Positions 1-7,911 of a stretch of DNA of 17,039 bases are shown here, one piece after another; position 1 is the stretch's first letter, and every line of letters begins with the position of its first letter. The notes under the pieces are model-generated. The model searched no databases. It was not told where the DNA came from and was given only the letters and a program-made list of their open reading frames with translations. The DNA lies in NCBI GenBank assembly GCA_002695115.1, contig NZOA01000038.1, positions 115,948-132,986 on the forward strand, written 5' to 3'. Source of the DNA: Planctomycetota bacterium. GTDB taxonomy: Bacteria; Planctomycetota; UBA8108. The position numbers and the translations under genes are program-made.

Positions 1-1657
1 CCGCGACGCGCGCCCGGAGCCCCTCATCCAGCCGAACCGCATCCGCCACGACACAGCGGCACGGCGCGTAAAGAAACAGCCTATTGGAGGGCGCCAGGGA
101 AAACCCGAGGATGGCCTCATCGAGAACGTGAAATTCCCCCCGGTCGAGAACCAGATCGGGAAAAACGTACTCCCCGGCCTCGGCCCCGTGACTCGAGAGA
201 ACGAAGCCCTCCAGCGACTGCCGTGAGCCCCTATTGTAAATCTCGACACGTCCCGCCCCGCCCGCCGACAGCTGGGTTTCATTGATGCTGAGGGCCAGCT
301 CACCCGGATCCACCGCGCCGGGCTCGGCGAAGTAATTTTCTCCATCGGAAAAAAGACCGTGATGGGCACGGATCTCCTCGCTGCTCAGCGCCCGTTGCCA
401 CACAGCCACCTCATCGATGACCCCGGTGAACGGCTCCCTGCGGCCGCTCATATTGCCGATGTAGGCGGTGGCGGCCCCGCCGGATGAGATCGTGTCACCC
501 TCGGCCAGGGTCGCGGAGAACACCCTCCTCCCATCTACGTAGATGGCCTTCAGCCCGGTTGACGCCTGGTAGGTGGCAGCAACGTGATGAGGGTCCCCAT
601 CCTGGAACGAGGCCAGGGTCGGACGCCCATTCTCGCCATCGAGCGGCATGTCCAACTCGCTGTAGGCATTCCCGACATTGAGCCCGAAGGACAGCGTTGG
701 CTGTAGCTCCGGGGCGATGGCGACATCCCTGCTCCCCGAGTTGCCATCGTGCTGAAAGCCCAGCAGGATCCTCCGGCGACCGTCTTCCTTGCGGAAGATG
801 GTGTCGTAGTCGCCGGCAGCGCCACTCCAGCCGGGCGCCACCAGCACCTCGATCGTGACCCCGGCGCCGAAGGAGAAACTGTTTCCCGTCCCGCTGCCGA
901 CATTGACGAGGGCGTTGCTGGTATTGTCAAACCGGAGGGCTCCGCCACCCGTGATTCCCTCGACCCTTCTTGCGCCGGAGCCGAGCGTGCCATCATTGCC
1001 GCCCGCGGAATCAACCGCCCCGTCCCCCGCCCCGTCAAAATTCCAATAGGAGACAAGCCCCTGGGGTCCCCCTCCCGCATCCCCCGCCTCGCCCGGGAAG
1101 TTCACCGCGCCGGGGGTGCCCCCCACACGACTGGAGATCGTCCAGCTCCCCGTCTTTGAGCTCCTGGTGTCCGGGTCCAGCTTGCTCAGGGTCACGCCCG
1201 ACCCATCGGCAGCCACTGGCCAGCGCCCCCCGGAACGGTAGCTGACGCCGTCCATCAACCTGGCGTTGTGATCCCGCAGCTCCAGATTTTCCCCGGAATT
1301 GTCGAGCCTCCCCACAAACGGCCCGAAGGCCCCCGCGATGCCCGCCTCAGCTTCGAGGGCCGCCGGGTTGAGCGCGACGACAAGATAAGCTCCACCCGGG
1401 ATGATTGTCTCCCCGGGAAACTGGAAGAACACCGCATCGGAGAGGTACCAGCCGGAGATGTCGACATCGACGGCCATCTGGTTGTGAAGCTCCACCCACT
1501 CGAGCTCGGCTTCGCGCGCGAGCGGGTGGTAGTGGATCTCATTGAAAACGATAACGCTGTCGCCGCGACAGGCTGTCGTGGCCAGGAAGAGGCACAGGGA
1601 CAGCGACAGGCTGAATACGATGCAGACCTCTTTGTACCTTGACCCGCGCATTGTCAT
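1..1657 (-). CDS. Secreted LTD-LamG-LTD domain protein (3' end cut by window edge)
   Basis: Reading the minus strand from ATG at 1657 gives 552 uninterrupted codons to the window edge, so the C-terminus is missing. Residues 1-29 look like a signal peptide: a basic start (MRGSRYKE) followed by a run of Ser/Leu. Residues about 35-190 form a lamin-tail (LTD) domain, with FNEIHYHP, EWVELHNQ, VDISGWYLSD and IIPGGAYLVVA. Residues about 195-435 form a LamG/concanavalin-like domain, beginning GLVSYWNFDG and ending with the typical DEVAVWQRALSSEEI. A second LTD-like domain (ALSINETQLSAGGAGRVEIYN) starts near 452 and runs to the edge. LTD-LamG-LTD order is known in very large bacterial surface proteins, some of which carry a CotH kinase further on. 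That continuation is inference. In-frame ATGs at 1687, 1657 and 1651 are all possible starts, and none has a well-placed Shine-Dalgarno. The role is probably extracellular binding or adhesion. It is divergent from the gene at 1812. Confidence 0.85.
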   Translation of the reverse strand, partial: MTMRGSRYKEVCIVFSLSLSLCLFLATTACRGDSVIVFNEIHYHPLAREAELEWVELHNQMAVDVDISGWYLSDAVFFQFPGETIIPGGAYLVVALNPAALEAEAGIAGAFGPFVGRLDNSGENLELRDHNARLMDGVSYRSGGRWPVAADGSGVTLSKLDPDTRSSKTGSWTISSRVGGTPGAVNFPGEAGDAGGGPQGLVSYWNFDGAGDGAVDSAGGNDGTLGSGARRVEGITGGGALRFDNTSNALVNVGSGTGNSFSFGAGVTIEVLVAPGWSGAAGDYDTIFRKEDGRRRILLGFQHDGNSGSRDVAIAPELQPTLSFGLNVGNAYSELDMPLDGENGRPTLASFQDGDPHHVAATYQASTGLKAIYVDGRRVFSATLAEGDTISSGGAATAYIGNMSGRREPFTGVIDEVAVWQRALSSEEIRAHHGLFSDGENYFAEPGAVDPGELALSINETQLSAGGAGRVEIYNRGSRQSLEGFVLSSHGAEAGEYVFPDLVLDRGEFHVLDEAILGFSLAPSNRLFLYAPCRCVVADAVRLDEGLRARVA

Positions 1658-1687
1658 CAGTCGCGCCCGGAAATTATCCTGTTCCAT

Positions 1688-1811
1688 CCCCTTCCACTCG
1701 GCTGGGGTATGTACATTTCCCGGTTTTTTACAGCGCCTCCTCAACCTATAATACACCCCTCAACGAGGGTCAAACAGGGTTTAAGACTCCGAACAACCGG
1801 AGAAGGGTTCA
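1688..1811. promoter_or_regulatory. Divergent intergenic region with a candidate plus-strand promoter
   Basis: This stretch separates two divergently transcribed secreted-protein genes and is locally less GC-rich than the coding DNA. A perfect TATAAT lies at 1747-1752. Upstream is a T-run with TTTACA at 1727-1732 (spacer 14, short) or TTTTTT at 1724-1729 (spacer 17). Transcription would start near 1759, about 50 bases before the ATG at 1812. No matching minus-strand promoter was obvious. The match is by eye only. Confidence 0.4.
1799..1806 (+). promoter_or_regulatory. Ribosome binding site for the PKD/dockerin-like protein
   Basis: GGAGAAGG is followed five bases later by ATG at 1812, with a second in-frame ATG directly after it. 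This purine-rich site supports starting the protein there, just ahead of a good signal peptide. Confidence 0.6.
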
Positions 1812-3767
1812 ATGATGCCAAATAGGTATTTATTTACGTCGTTTTGCCTCTTGGGGGCTCTCCTGCTATTCACCTCCCAGGTGAGAGCGCAGGCCTTCGA
1901 GCAGAGCTTCGACCAGCAGGATGGCGCCGCTGAGGACTGGACGGTTTACTCGGGCACCTGGCAGGTCCTCGATGGGGCCCTGAACGGCGCCAGCGCTGGA
2001 GAGGCCTGGTCCTGGGCCGGAAATCCGCCGATGGAATTCCCCCCCACCTACGAGCTCTTCTTCGACATGGAGTTCATCAACCGGCCCGGAGACGGGGTCG
2101 GCCGCCATGGCGGCATCATGTTCTGCGCCACGAGCCCTACCCAGCGCTACGACACCGGCACCAGCGGCTACGAGCTCGACTGGATCGACCGCCAGAGTGA
2201 CCACGGGCTCCGGCTCATCCGAGTCGACAACGGACTCCACACCATGCTCGGCACCGGAGGCTCATTCCTCGCCGATCCTCCCACCGAGTGGCAAATAGTC
2301 ATCGACCTGGAGACCATCGAGATCTGGGGAGATGGAGAGCTCCTGATGGAGGTCGTGGACGGCACCCACCGGGGCGGGCATCTGGGCTGCTGGGCCTGGA
2401 GCAACAACCAGCTGGTGGCCTACGACAACTTCATCCTCGAATCCCCCGAGACATCGGTCTGCTTCAGCATGGACCCGCGAACCGGCAGCGCTCCCCTCGA
2501 GGTCAGCTTCGATGCGAGCTGCACCATCTCCGATGCGGGTATCGAGTCCTACGAATGGGATTTCGGTGACGGACAGAGCGGCGAAGGCGAGCAGGCCACC
2601 CATGTCTACGAGATTCCCGACAATTACGTCGTGACCCTCACGGTCACCGACACCGATGGAGAGACCTACTTCTCCGAAAACACCGTGACGGTTTTCGAAG
2701 TCGTGGATTATTATGAAGAATCCTTCGATCTTGATGACGGCCCTCTTGAAGACTGGATGGTGGTCTCCGGCGACTGGAGAATCGACACCGAGGCACTGCG
2801 GATCACCACCCCCGGCCCCCCGGAGTCCTGGGCCTGGATAGGGGCTGAGCCGACACGCTTCGGGAATGTACAGAGCATTAATTTCCGGCTGGAGTTCCTG
2901 AGCAGGCCAGCGGACGGTATCGGGCGTCATGGAGGGGTCTTCTTCTTCGCGCAGAATGCCAGCCCCAGGTTCGCGGGCAACAGCGGCTACAGCGTCGACT
3001 GGATCGATCGCACCCAGGACCAGGGGTACAGGATCTCGGTCTGGAACAACGGCCGGGAAACCGCTCTCGCCCCCAGCACAGGAGACATCGAGCCCGGCGA
3101 GAACTGGACCATTGAATTCGACGATGAAACGCTCTGGCTGATAGTCGATGGCGAGATCAAGGCGGAGGTCTTCGACTCGACCTGGCGCACCGGCCATATC
3201 GGCTTCTGGTCCTATACCAACAACCAGGACTTCGAGATCGATGACATCGTCATCGGAGAATCCGGCGGCAGTGAGAACTGCACCAACGACCAGGACGACG
3301 ACGGCGATGGCGATGTCGACTGCGATGACGAGGATTGCATGGACAGGGAATTCTGCATCCCCTCGGAAATCTGCGGCAACAATATCGACGATGACCGCGA
3401 TGGGGCCACCGATTGTGACGACTCGGATTGCTCCGAGACCGCCGACTGCGTGGTGCCGGTGGGCACCCGGCTGGTACGCGGGGACGCCAACTCCGATGGC
3501 AGCATCAACCTCACCGATGGAGTCATCCCGCTGCTCTACCTCTTCAGCGGCGGCGCCGAGCCCACCTGCATGGACGCGGCCGACACCAACGACACCGGCG
3601 CTATCGAGATCACCGACGCGATCATCGTCTTCAGCTGGCTCTTCAGCGGTGGAGACGCGCCGGCCTCGCCTTCGCCCACATCGCCCGGCTACCTCACGAC
3701 GGACTGCGGGGAGGATGCTACCGATGATGGGCTCGGTTGTGAGAGCCCGGCTGCGACCTGCGAATAA
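1812..3767 (+). CDS. Secreted protein: duplicated lectin-like module, PKD domain, Asp-rich motifs, dockerin-like C-terminus
   Basis: 651 residues. A signal peptide covers about residues 1-28 (hydrophobic LLGALLLF, cleavage around VRAQA). Residues 29-211 and 301-483 are two diverged copies of one beta-rich module, sharing GRHGG, SGY-x(2)-DWIDR and a W-x(3)-NNQ ending. They resemble concanavalin-like glycan-binding folds. Between them, residues 215-296 are a PKD domain with the signature YEWDFGDG. Residues 490-546 hold two Cys/Asp-rich metal-binding motifs of the MopE-like type (NDQDDDGDGDVDCDDEDC and a second). Residues 556-614 carry two EF-hand-like loops (DANSDGSINLTD and DTNDTGAIEITD), each followed by a hydrophobic LF-SGG helix, as in dockerin type I. 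A Cys-containing tail ends the protein. No catalytic residues were recognised. It is probably a calcium-stabilised extracellular binding or structural protein, and its ligand is unknown. Confidence 0.88.
   Translation: MMPNRYLFTSFCLLGALLLFTSQVRAQAFEQSFDQQDGAAEDWTVYSGTWQVLDGALNGASAGEAWSWAGNPPMEFPPTYELFFDMEFINRPGDGVGRHGGIMFCATSPTQRYDTGTSGYELDWIDRQSDHGLRLIRVDNGLHTMLGTGGSFLADPPTEWQIVIDLETIEIWGDGELLMEVVDGTHRGGHLGCWAWSNNQLVAYDNFILESPETSVCFSMDPRTGSAPLEVSFDASCTISDAGIESYEWDFGDGQSGEGEQATHVYEIPDNYVVTLTVTDTDGETYFSENTVTVFEVVDYYEESFDLDDGPLEDWMVVSGDWRIDTEALRITTPGPPESWAWIGAEPTRFGNVQSINFRLEFLSRPADGIGRHGGVFFFAQNASPRFAGNSGYSVDWIDRTQDQGYRISVWNNGRETALAPSTGDIEPGENWTIEFDDETLWLIVDGEIKAEVFDSTWRTGHIGFWSYTNNQDFEIDDIVIGESGGSENCTNDQDDDGDGDVDCDDEDCMDREFCIPSEICGNNIDDDRDGATDCDDSDCSETADCVVPVGTRLVRGDANSDGSINLTDGVIPLLYLFSGGAEPTCMDAADTNDTGAIEITDAIIVFSWLFSGGDAPASPSPTSPGYLTTDCGEDATDDGLGCESPAATCE
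1896..2444 (+). repeat. Internal protein-level duplication, copy 1 (lectin-like module)
   Basis: Residues 29-211 of the PKD protein. It aligns along its length with residues 301-483: both open F/Y-x-x-SFD-x(2)-DG-x(2)-EDW, share GRHGG and DWIDR in the middle, and end GH-x-G-x-W-x(3)-NNQ. The copies are clearly diverged, so the duplication is old. Confidence 0.75.
2712..3260 (+). repeat. Internal protein-level duplication, copy 2 (lectin-like module)
   Basis: Residues 301-483, the partner of the module at 1896-2444. It sits just after the PKD domain and just before the Asp-rich motifs. Confidence 0.75.
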
Positions 3768-3796
3768 GCTACCTGCCTCTTTCCGAAGGGATGCTC

Positions 3797-3828
3797 CCCC
3801 CTCGAACCGATTGATGCATTCGAGGGGG
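3797..3828 (+). terminator. Hairpin downstream of the PKD/dockerin-like gene
   Basis: CCCCCTCGAA (3797-3806) and TTCGAGGGGG (3819-3828) form a perfect 10-bp stem with a 12-base loop, starting 29 bases after the stop codon. No T-run follows, so it is not a classical intrinsic terminator. It may act as a terminator with Rho, as a 3' end stabiliser, or as a barrier before the next operon. Confidence 0.45.
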
Positions 3829-3899
3829 AGAGGTCACGCCCGGTGCTGGCCGATTTTGGCTTGCCACTTTTTCCGCCAGCCTCGATCATGTCGAGCGGC

Positions 3900-5537
3900 A
3901 TGAAAATCACGCGGCTGCTTGCACTGACCTTCACGCTGGCGACTCCTTTTCTCCCGGGAGTCGACGAGCCGACCCCGGGGTTGATCGATTCCCACATCGC
4001 CGCCCGCTCCGGGGGCCCTCTCGCGCCTCGAAGCGACGATGCCGAGTTCTTCCGCCGGGCCCAGTTGGACCTTGCAGGGATCATCCCCCGGGGCTCCGCC
4101 GTGCGTGCCTTCCTGGAGAACGCCGCCACCGACAAGCGGCGGGATCTCATCGACGAGCTCCTTGAAAGCGACGAGTTCGCCCGCCACTGGTCTGACCTGC
4201 TCAGCGTCGAGCTGCTGAAACGGCAGAACCTCGGGAAAATATCCCGGAAAGAATGGCACGGCTATCTCTTCGCCTGCCTGAAGAAGACACCGCGCTGGGA
4301 CACCATGGTCCGGGAGATGGTTACCGCCACAGGAAGGGGTCCTGAACGCCCGGCGATGAAATTTCTCGGCGCCGGCGGGCATCGCCGGATGACCGAGGAC
4401 ATCGCCCTGCTCTTCCTGGGGATGGATCTCGAGTGCGCCAGGTGCCACGACCACCCATCGGTGAAGGCCTGGACCCAGGCGGACTATTGGGGCCTCTACG
4501 CCTACCTGGGCTGGACCAAGGCGGCCACCAGCAGCAAGGACAAGAAAGAGTATCTCGTCGAGGTCCTCGGCAAGACCGAGATCGAATACCAGTCCGTCTT
4601 CGAATCGGTCAGCGACACCACGGGTCCCCGGCTCCCGGGGCTGAGAGAGAAGGCCATGCCGGTCCTTGGCGAGGGCGAGGAATTTTCCCGGCCGGCGGAA
4701 AACGGGCTACCGCCGGTGCCGAAATTTCTTCCGCGCCGGCAGCTCGCGATCGACCTCACCTCGCCGGCAAACATCGCCTTTGCCCGAAACAGCGTCAACC
4801 GGTTCTGGGCCAGGCTGCTGGGCCGGGGCATCGTCCACCCCCTCGACCAGGTCCATCCCCGCAATCCGCCATCCCACCCGAAACTGATCGAGGCGCTGGC
4901 CGGTCGTTTTATCGCGAAAGGCTTTGATCTGAAGTGGCTCCTGCGATCGATCCTCCTGAGCGATGCTTACCAGCGCTCGAGCCGTCTTCCCGCAAAAACC
5001 CGTTCTGTAGAGCCCCGGAGCTATCGGGCGGCCCTGCCCAGGCCCCTCACCCCCGAACAGCTGCTGCACTCAATTCTTCGCGCGACCGGCAACCTCGACA
5101 GGGTGAAGGCGCTGAAGGCCGACCCGGCGGAAAAATTCGACCGCAAGGGCTACTTCACCGGCTCCCACCGGAACCTGCCTGGCTCCTACGACGAGATCCG
5201 CGCTATCTTCATCCAGACCTTCGGCCGGCCGCCTGGAGAACCCGAGACCGAGTTTGTCCCCGGCCTGAACCAGTCTCTCTTCCTGATGAACGACCGCCTG
5301 CTGTTAAGCTGGCTGGAGCCCATCGAGGGCAACCTCGTCCATCGATTGGCTGCGCTGAAAACTCCCGGAGCGATCGCCGGAGAGCTCTATCTCAGCGTCC
5401 TCTCCCGGCTCCCCGATGAGGTCGAGACCGCCGAGCTGGAAAACTACCTGGAAGAGAACCACCGGCGGAGAGCCGCCGCCCTCGGCGAGCTTGCCTGGGC
5501 CCTGCTCAATTCAACCGAGTTCAGATTGAATCACTGA
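3900..5537 (+). CDS. PSCyt2/PSD1 (DUF1549-DUF1553) protein, short form
   Basis: 545 residues from the ATG at 3900. That start places a hydrophobic signal peptide (MKITRLLALTFTLATPFLPG) at the N-terminus. An ATG at 3888 and one at 3843 are in frame but would put extra residues before it. Residues about 30-210 match PSCyt2/DUF1549 (RRAQLDLAGIIPRG, DKRRDLIDELLES). They include the conserved CARCH at 179-183, a C-x-x-C-H sequence that could bind haem or metal. Residues about 278-530 match PSD1/DUF1553 (RRQLAIDLTSPAN, NSVNRFWARLLGRGIVHP, NPPSHPKLI, LMNDRLLLSW). The N-terminal planctomycete cytochrome c domain (PSCyt1) found in longer relatives is absent. The biochemical role of the family is not established. 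It is first in a three-gene operon and overlaps DUF1501 by TGATG. The Shine-Dalgarno is weak. Confidence 0.92.
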   Translation: MKITRLLALTFTLATPFLPGVDEPTPGLIDSHIAARSGGPLAPRSDDAEFFRRAQLDLAGIIPRGSAVRAFLENAATDKRRDLIDELLESDEFARHWSDLLSVELLKRQNLGKISRKEWHGYLFACLKKTPRWDTMVREMVTATGRGPERPAMKFLGAGGHRRMTEDIALLFLGMDLECARCHDHPSVKAWTQADYWGLYAYLGWTKAATSSKDKKEYLVEVLGKTEIEYQSVFESVSDTTGPRLPGLREKAMPVLGEGEEFSRPAENGLPPVPKFLPRRQLAIDLTSPANIAFARNSVNRFWARLLGRGIVHPLDQVHPRNPPSHPKLIEALAGRFIAKGFDLKWLLRSILLSDAYQRSSRLPAKTRSVEPRSYRAALPRPLTPEQLLHSILRATGNLDRVKALKADPAEKFDRKGYFTGSHRNLPGSYDEIRAIFIQTFGRPPGEPETEFVPGLNQSLFLMNDRLLLSWLEPIEGNLVHRLAALKTPGAIAGELYLSVLSRLPDEVETAELENYLEENHRRRAAALGELAWALLNSTEFRLNH

Positions 5538-6823
5538 TGAAAGCCCAACCCAATCCTCACGCCTGTCGAAACCCCGAACACGACATGTCCCGCCGCCGTG
5601 TCCTCGGTGTCCTGGGCGGACTGGCCGGCTTCGGCAGCCTGCTCAATCCCTCGATCTCCAGGGCGCTGGCAGGGAAAGCGAAACAGGTCTGCCTGATCTG
5701 GCTGGATGGAGGCATCAGCCAGTACGAGAGCTGGCATCCTGTCCCGGGAACCAGGTTCTCCGGCCCATTCCGCAGCATCCCGACAAAAATACCGGGGGTC
5801 CACTTCAGCGAGCTGATGCGCCACACGGCGGGAATCGCCGACAAGATCTCCGTCATCCGCAGCATGGAGACCAAGGACCCTAACCATTCCACCGGCGTTC
5901 CCCGTATCCAGCGTGGCGATCCGATCGACCGCGGCGTCGTCTATCCCTACCTGGGCTCCGCCGTTTCAAAGCTCCTCGGGCCGGCGGATCCCGACCTTCC
6001 TCCCTACATCTGGATCAAGCCCGGAAACGGCGGCTTCATCCAACGCGAGGCCGGCTTCCTCGGAGCGCGGCATGGCGCCCTGGCCCTTGGCGACGGGAAC
6101 CCTCCCGTCCACATCCATCGACCCGGCGACATCTCGGCCGAAAACGACGCAGCCAGGAATCTCCTGCGCAGGAAGGCCAACGAACGATTCAGGGCCTACC
6201 GGGGCTCCTCCGAGATCGACGCCTACGAAACCTCCTACGCAATGGCCGAGCGCTTGATGGCCCGCAAGGAGATCTTCGATGACGACAGGTTGCCCCCGGC
6301 CGACAAGGAGCGCTATGGCGCCCACCCCCTTGGCCGCCATATCCTCCGGGCACGCCAGCTTCTCGAGGCGGGAGTCCGGTTCATCAAGGTCAACAGCTAT
6401 CACTGGGACACCCATGGCGATAATTTCAATATGTCCCAGCGTCTCATCCCGCAGGTAGACCAGCCCTTCGCCGCCCTCGTCGAAGACCTCGAGGAGCGTG
6501 GCCTGCTGGACAATGTGCTGGTGATCGTGATGAGCGAGTTCGGCCGGACCCCCAACGTGAACTCCCGTATCGGGCGTGACCACTGGCCTGACTGCTGGAG
6601 CCTGGCGCTGGCCGGCTGCGGGATCAGGCAGGGCGCCGTCATAGGGAAAACGACCGAAGATGGGGCCTGGGTTGATGGAACGGGCTACGACATCGGAGAC
6701 CTCTTTCATACCATCTTCACCGTGCTCGGGATTGACTCCCGCCGGGCGCGCTACGAGCACAAGGGGCAGAAGCTTGCCATCGCCCACGACAAGTGCAAGC
6801 CGATCCGGGAGGTGATGGCATGA
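5537..6823 (+). CDS. DUF1501 protein with Tat-like signal (alkaline-phosphatase-like fold)
   Basis: 428 residues. The ATG overlaps the preceding stop as TGATG, suggesting translational coupling. No Shine-Dalgarno is seen at this ATG or at the alternative ATG at 5585. The longer form keeps an NPEHDMSRR lead-in of the kind found before the Tat motif in relatives. SRRRVLGVLGGLAGFGSLL (18-36) is a Tat-like signal, so the protein is probably exported folded. Family landmarks are CLIWLDGGISQYESWHP (52-68), the His/Asp cluster YHWDTHGDN near 285, MSEFGRTP near 331 and GRDHWPDCW near 346. DUF1501 proteins belong to the sulfatase/alkaline phosphatase superfamily, but their substrate is unknown and I claim no activity. 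In Planctomycetota they usually sit beside a PSCyt2/PSD1 gene, as here, so the two products probably work together. Confidence 0.92.
   Translation: MKAQPNPHACRNPEHDMSRRRVLGVLGGLAGFGSLLNPSISRALAGKAKQVCLIWLDGGISQYESWHPVPGTRFSGPFRSIPTKIPGVHFSELMRHTAGIADKISVIRSMETKDPNHSTGVPRIQRGDPIDRGVVYPYLGSAVSKLLGPADPDLPPYIWIKPGNGGFIQREAGFLGARHGALALGDGNPPVHIHRPGDISAENDAARNLLRRKANERFRAYRGSSEIDAYETSYAMAERLMARKEIFDDDRLPPADKERYGAHPLGRHILRARQLLEAGVRFIKVNSYHWDTHGDNFNMSQRLIPQVDQPFAALVEDLEERGLLDNVLVIVMSEFGRTPNVNSRIGRDHWPDCWSLALAGCGIRQGAVIGKTTEDGAWVDGTGYDIGDLFHTIFTVLGIDSRRARYEHKGQKLAIAHDKCKPIREVMA
6807..6816 (+). promoter_or_regulatory. Strong Shine-Dalgarno inside DUF1501, sets the WD40 start
   Basis: GGGAGGTGAT lies inside the last codons of the DUF1501 gene, three bases before the ATG at 6820. 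It is close to a full anti-16S complement. It favours ATG 6820, which overlaps the DUF1501 stop as ATGA, over an in-frame alternative codon at 6793. Confidence 0.75.
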
Positions 6824-7911
6824 AAGCTCCAGCCCTTGACATCAAGAGCGTCCGGATCGCCGAAGAGTTCAAGCATGAGAGCCAGCTGTTCCGCGCCGGG
6901 TTCAGCCCCTGCGGAAAAATCATCGCCGCCGTCGGCGTCGACACCGACGTCCACCTCTGGAACATCGAAGACAAGTCGAAGCGGTCCTTCCAGGCGCACG
7001 AGACCTGGATCTCATCGCTCTGTTTCAATCCCGCAGGAAAACACCTCTACACCGCCGACTACCACGGCGTCATCCACAGCTGGGACTACCTCGCCGGGGC
7101 TCCCGGTAAACCGAGATGGACCATCCCGTCGGCGGATCGCGACAACGTCCGGGCCCTCGCCGTCGCGGGAGGCGGAAAATTCCTGGTCAGCGCAGGCGAC
7201 GAGGGTGTGATCAGGATCTGGGACGCTGCCACCGGGAAACCGCTCAAGCAATTAGCGGGACACCAGGAGTGCGTCTTCAGCCTGGCGGTCCAGCCCGGAG
7301 GAAAGCGCCTGGTGAGCGGGGACCTGCTCGGCTCCATCAGGAAGTGGGAGATCCCGGCCTGGAAATCGGCCGGAGAACTCGACGCCCGGATACTCCACAC
7401 ACGCAAAGACAATTTCATCGCCGATGTCGGCGGCGTCCGCAGCCTGGCCTTCAGCCCGGATGGAAAGCTGCTCGCCGCCGGGGGGTTCCGCGACGCCAAG
7501 AGCAACGCCTTCTGCCCCGGCACGCCCGCCGTGCTGATCTTCGACTGGGCCAGTGGCAAATCGCGCGACGAGCTGCGCCTCAAGGCCAAGTCCGACGGCC
7601 CCATCAACGGCCTCTGTTTTCTCGAGGACGGCAGCCTCGCCGGCTATGGAGAGCACCTCCACAGCGGGACCGAGATGGCCTTCTGGGATCCTGCCCTGCA
7701 GGATCCTGTTCACATCCTGCCCGGACAGTCAGCCTACGACCTGGACCTCCATCCCGACGGCCGACGCCTCCTGGCCCCGGTCTACGTCTCCGGGGGAACC
7801 TCCGGAAACGGGGCGCAGAAAAGACATCGGGAAAAATATTCCCCCAACGAGACGGTCCTGAGAATCTACAACCTCTTCGCCGAGGCCGGCGAGCAGAGCG
7901 TCAAAGACTGA
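6820..7911 (+). CDS. WD40-repeat beta-propeller protein, third gene of the PSCyt2-DUF1501 operon
   Basis: 363 residues from ATG 6820, which overlaps the upstream stop by four bases (ATGA). About seven WD40-type blades can be traced, near residues 24-50, 60-90, 108-136, 147-178, 205-244, 260-290 and 303-351. Examples are SPCGKIIAAVGVDTDVHLWNI and GDEGVIRIWDAATGK. This is enough for one complete propeller and nothing more: there is no kinase, cytochrome or membrane segment. There is also no signal peptide, whereas both upstream operon partners are predicted to be exported. It is therefore probably a cytoplasmic scaffold or chaperone-like partner, unless it leaves the cell by an unrecognised route. 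The role is inferred only from the fold and the tight coupling. It ends eight bases from the stop of the convergent minus-strand gene. Confidence 0.9.
   Translation: MKAPALDIKSVRIAEEFKHESQLFRAGFSPCGKIIAAVGVDTDVHLWNIEDKSKRSFQAHETWISSLCFNPAGKHLYTADYHGVIHSWDYLAGAPGKPRWTIPSADRDNVRALAVAGGGKFLVSAGDEGVIRIWDAATGKPLKQLAGHQECVFSLAVQPGGKRLVSGDLLGSIRKWEIPAWKSAGELDARILHTRKDNFIADVGGVRSLAFSPDGKLLAAGGFRDAKSNAFCPGTPAVLIFDWASGKSRDELRLKAKSDGPINGLCFLEDGSLAGYGEHLHSGTEMAFWDPALQDPVHILPGQSAYDLDLHPDGRRLLAPVYVSGGTSGNGAQKRHREKYSPNETVLRIYNLFAEAGEQSVKD

Noticed and set aside
1567..1572. Possible lipoprotein cleavage Cys (ATTAC) in the LTD-LamG protein
   Set aside because: The residue at -3 is Thr rather than the usual Leu, so the lipobox is poor. 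Ordinary signal peptidase cleavage is equally likely.
2262..3197. Minus-strand open frame of 311 codons inside the PKD protein
   Set aside because: It is antisense to a well-supported gene with signal peptide and domains. The composition is that of a shadow frame and it has no ribosome binding site.
3477..3767. Cellulosome interpretation of the dockerin-like domains
   Set aside because: No cohesin, scaffoldin or cellulase is visible. The loops are also common in non-cellulosomal planctomycete proteins, so I describe them only as dockerin-like.
4434..4448. Calling the PSCyt2 protein a cytochrome c outright
   Set aside because: A lone CARCH motif inside PSCyt2 without a cytochrome domain does not prove haem binding, so it is kept as a question.
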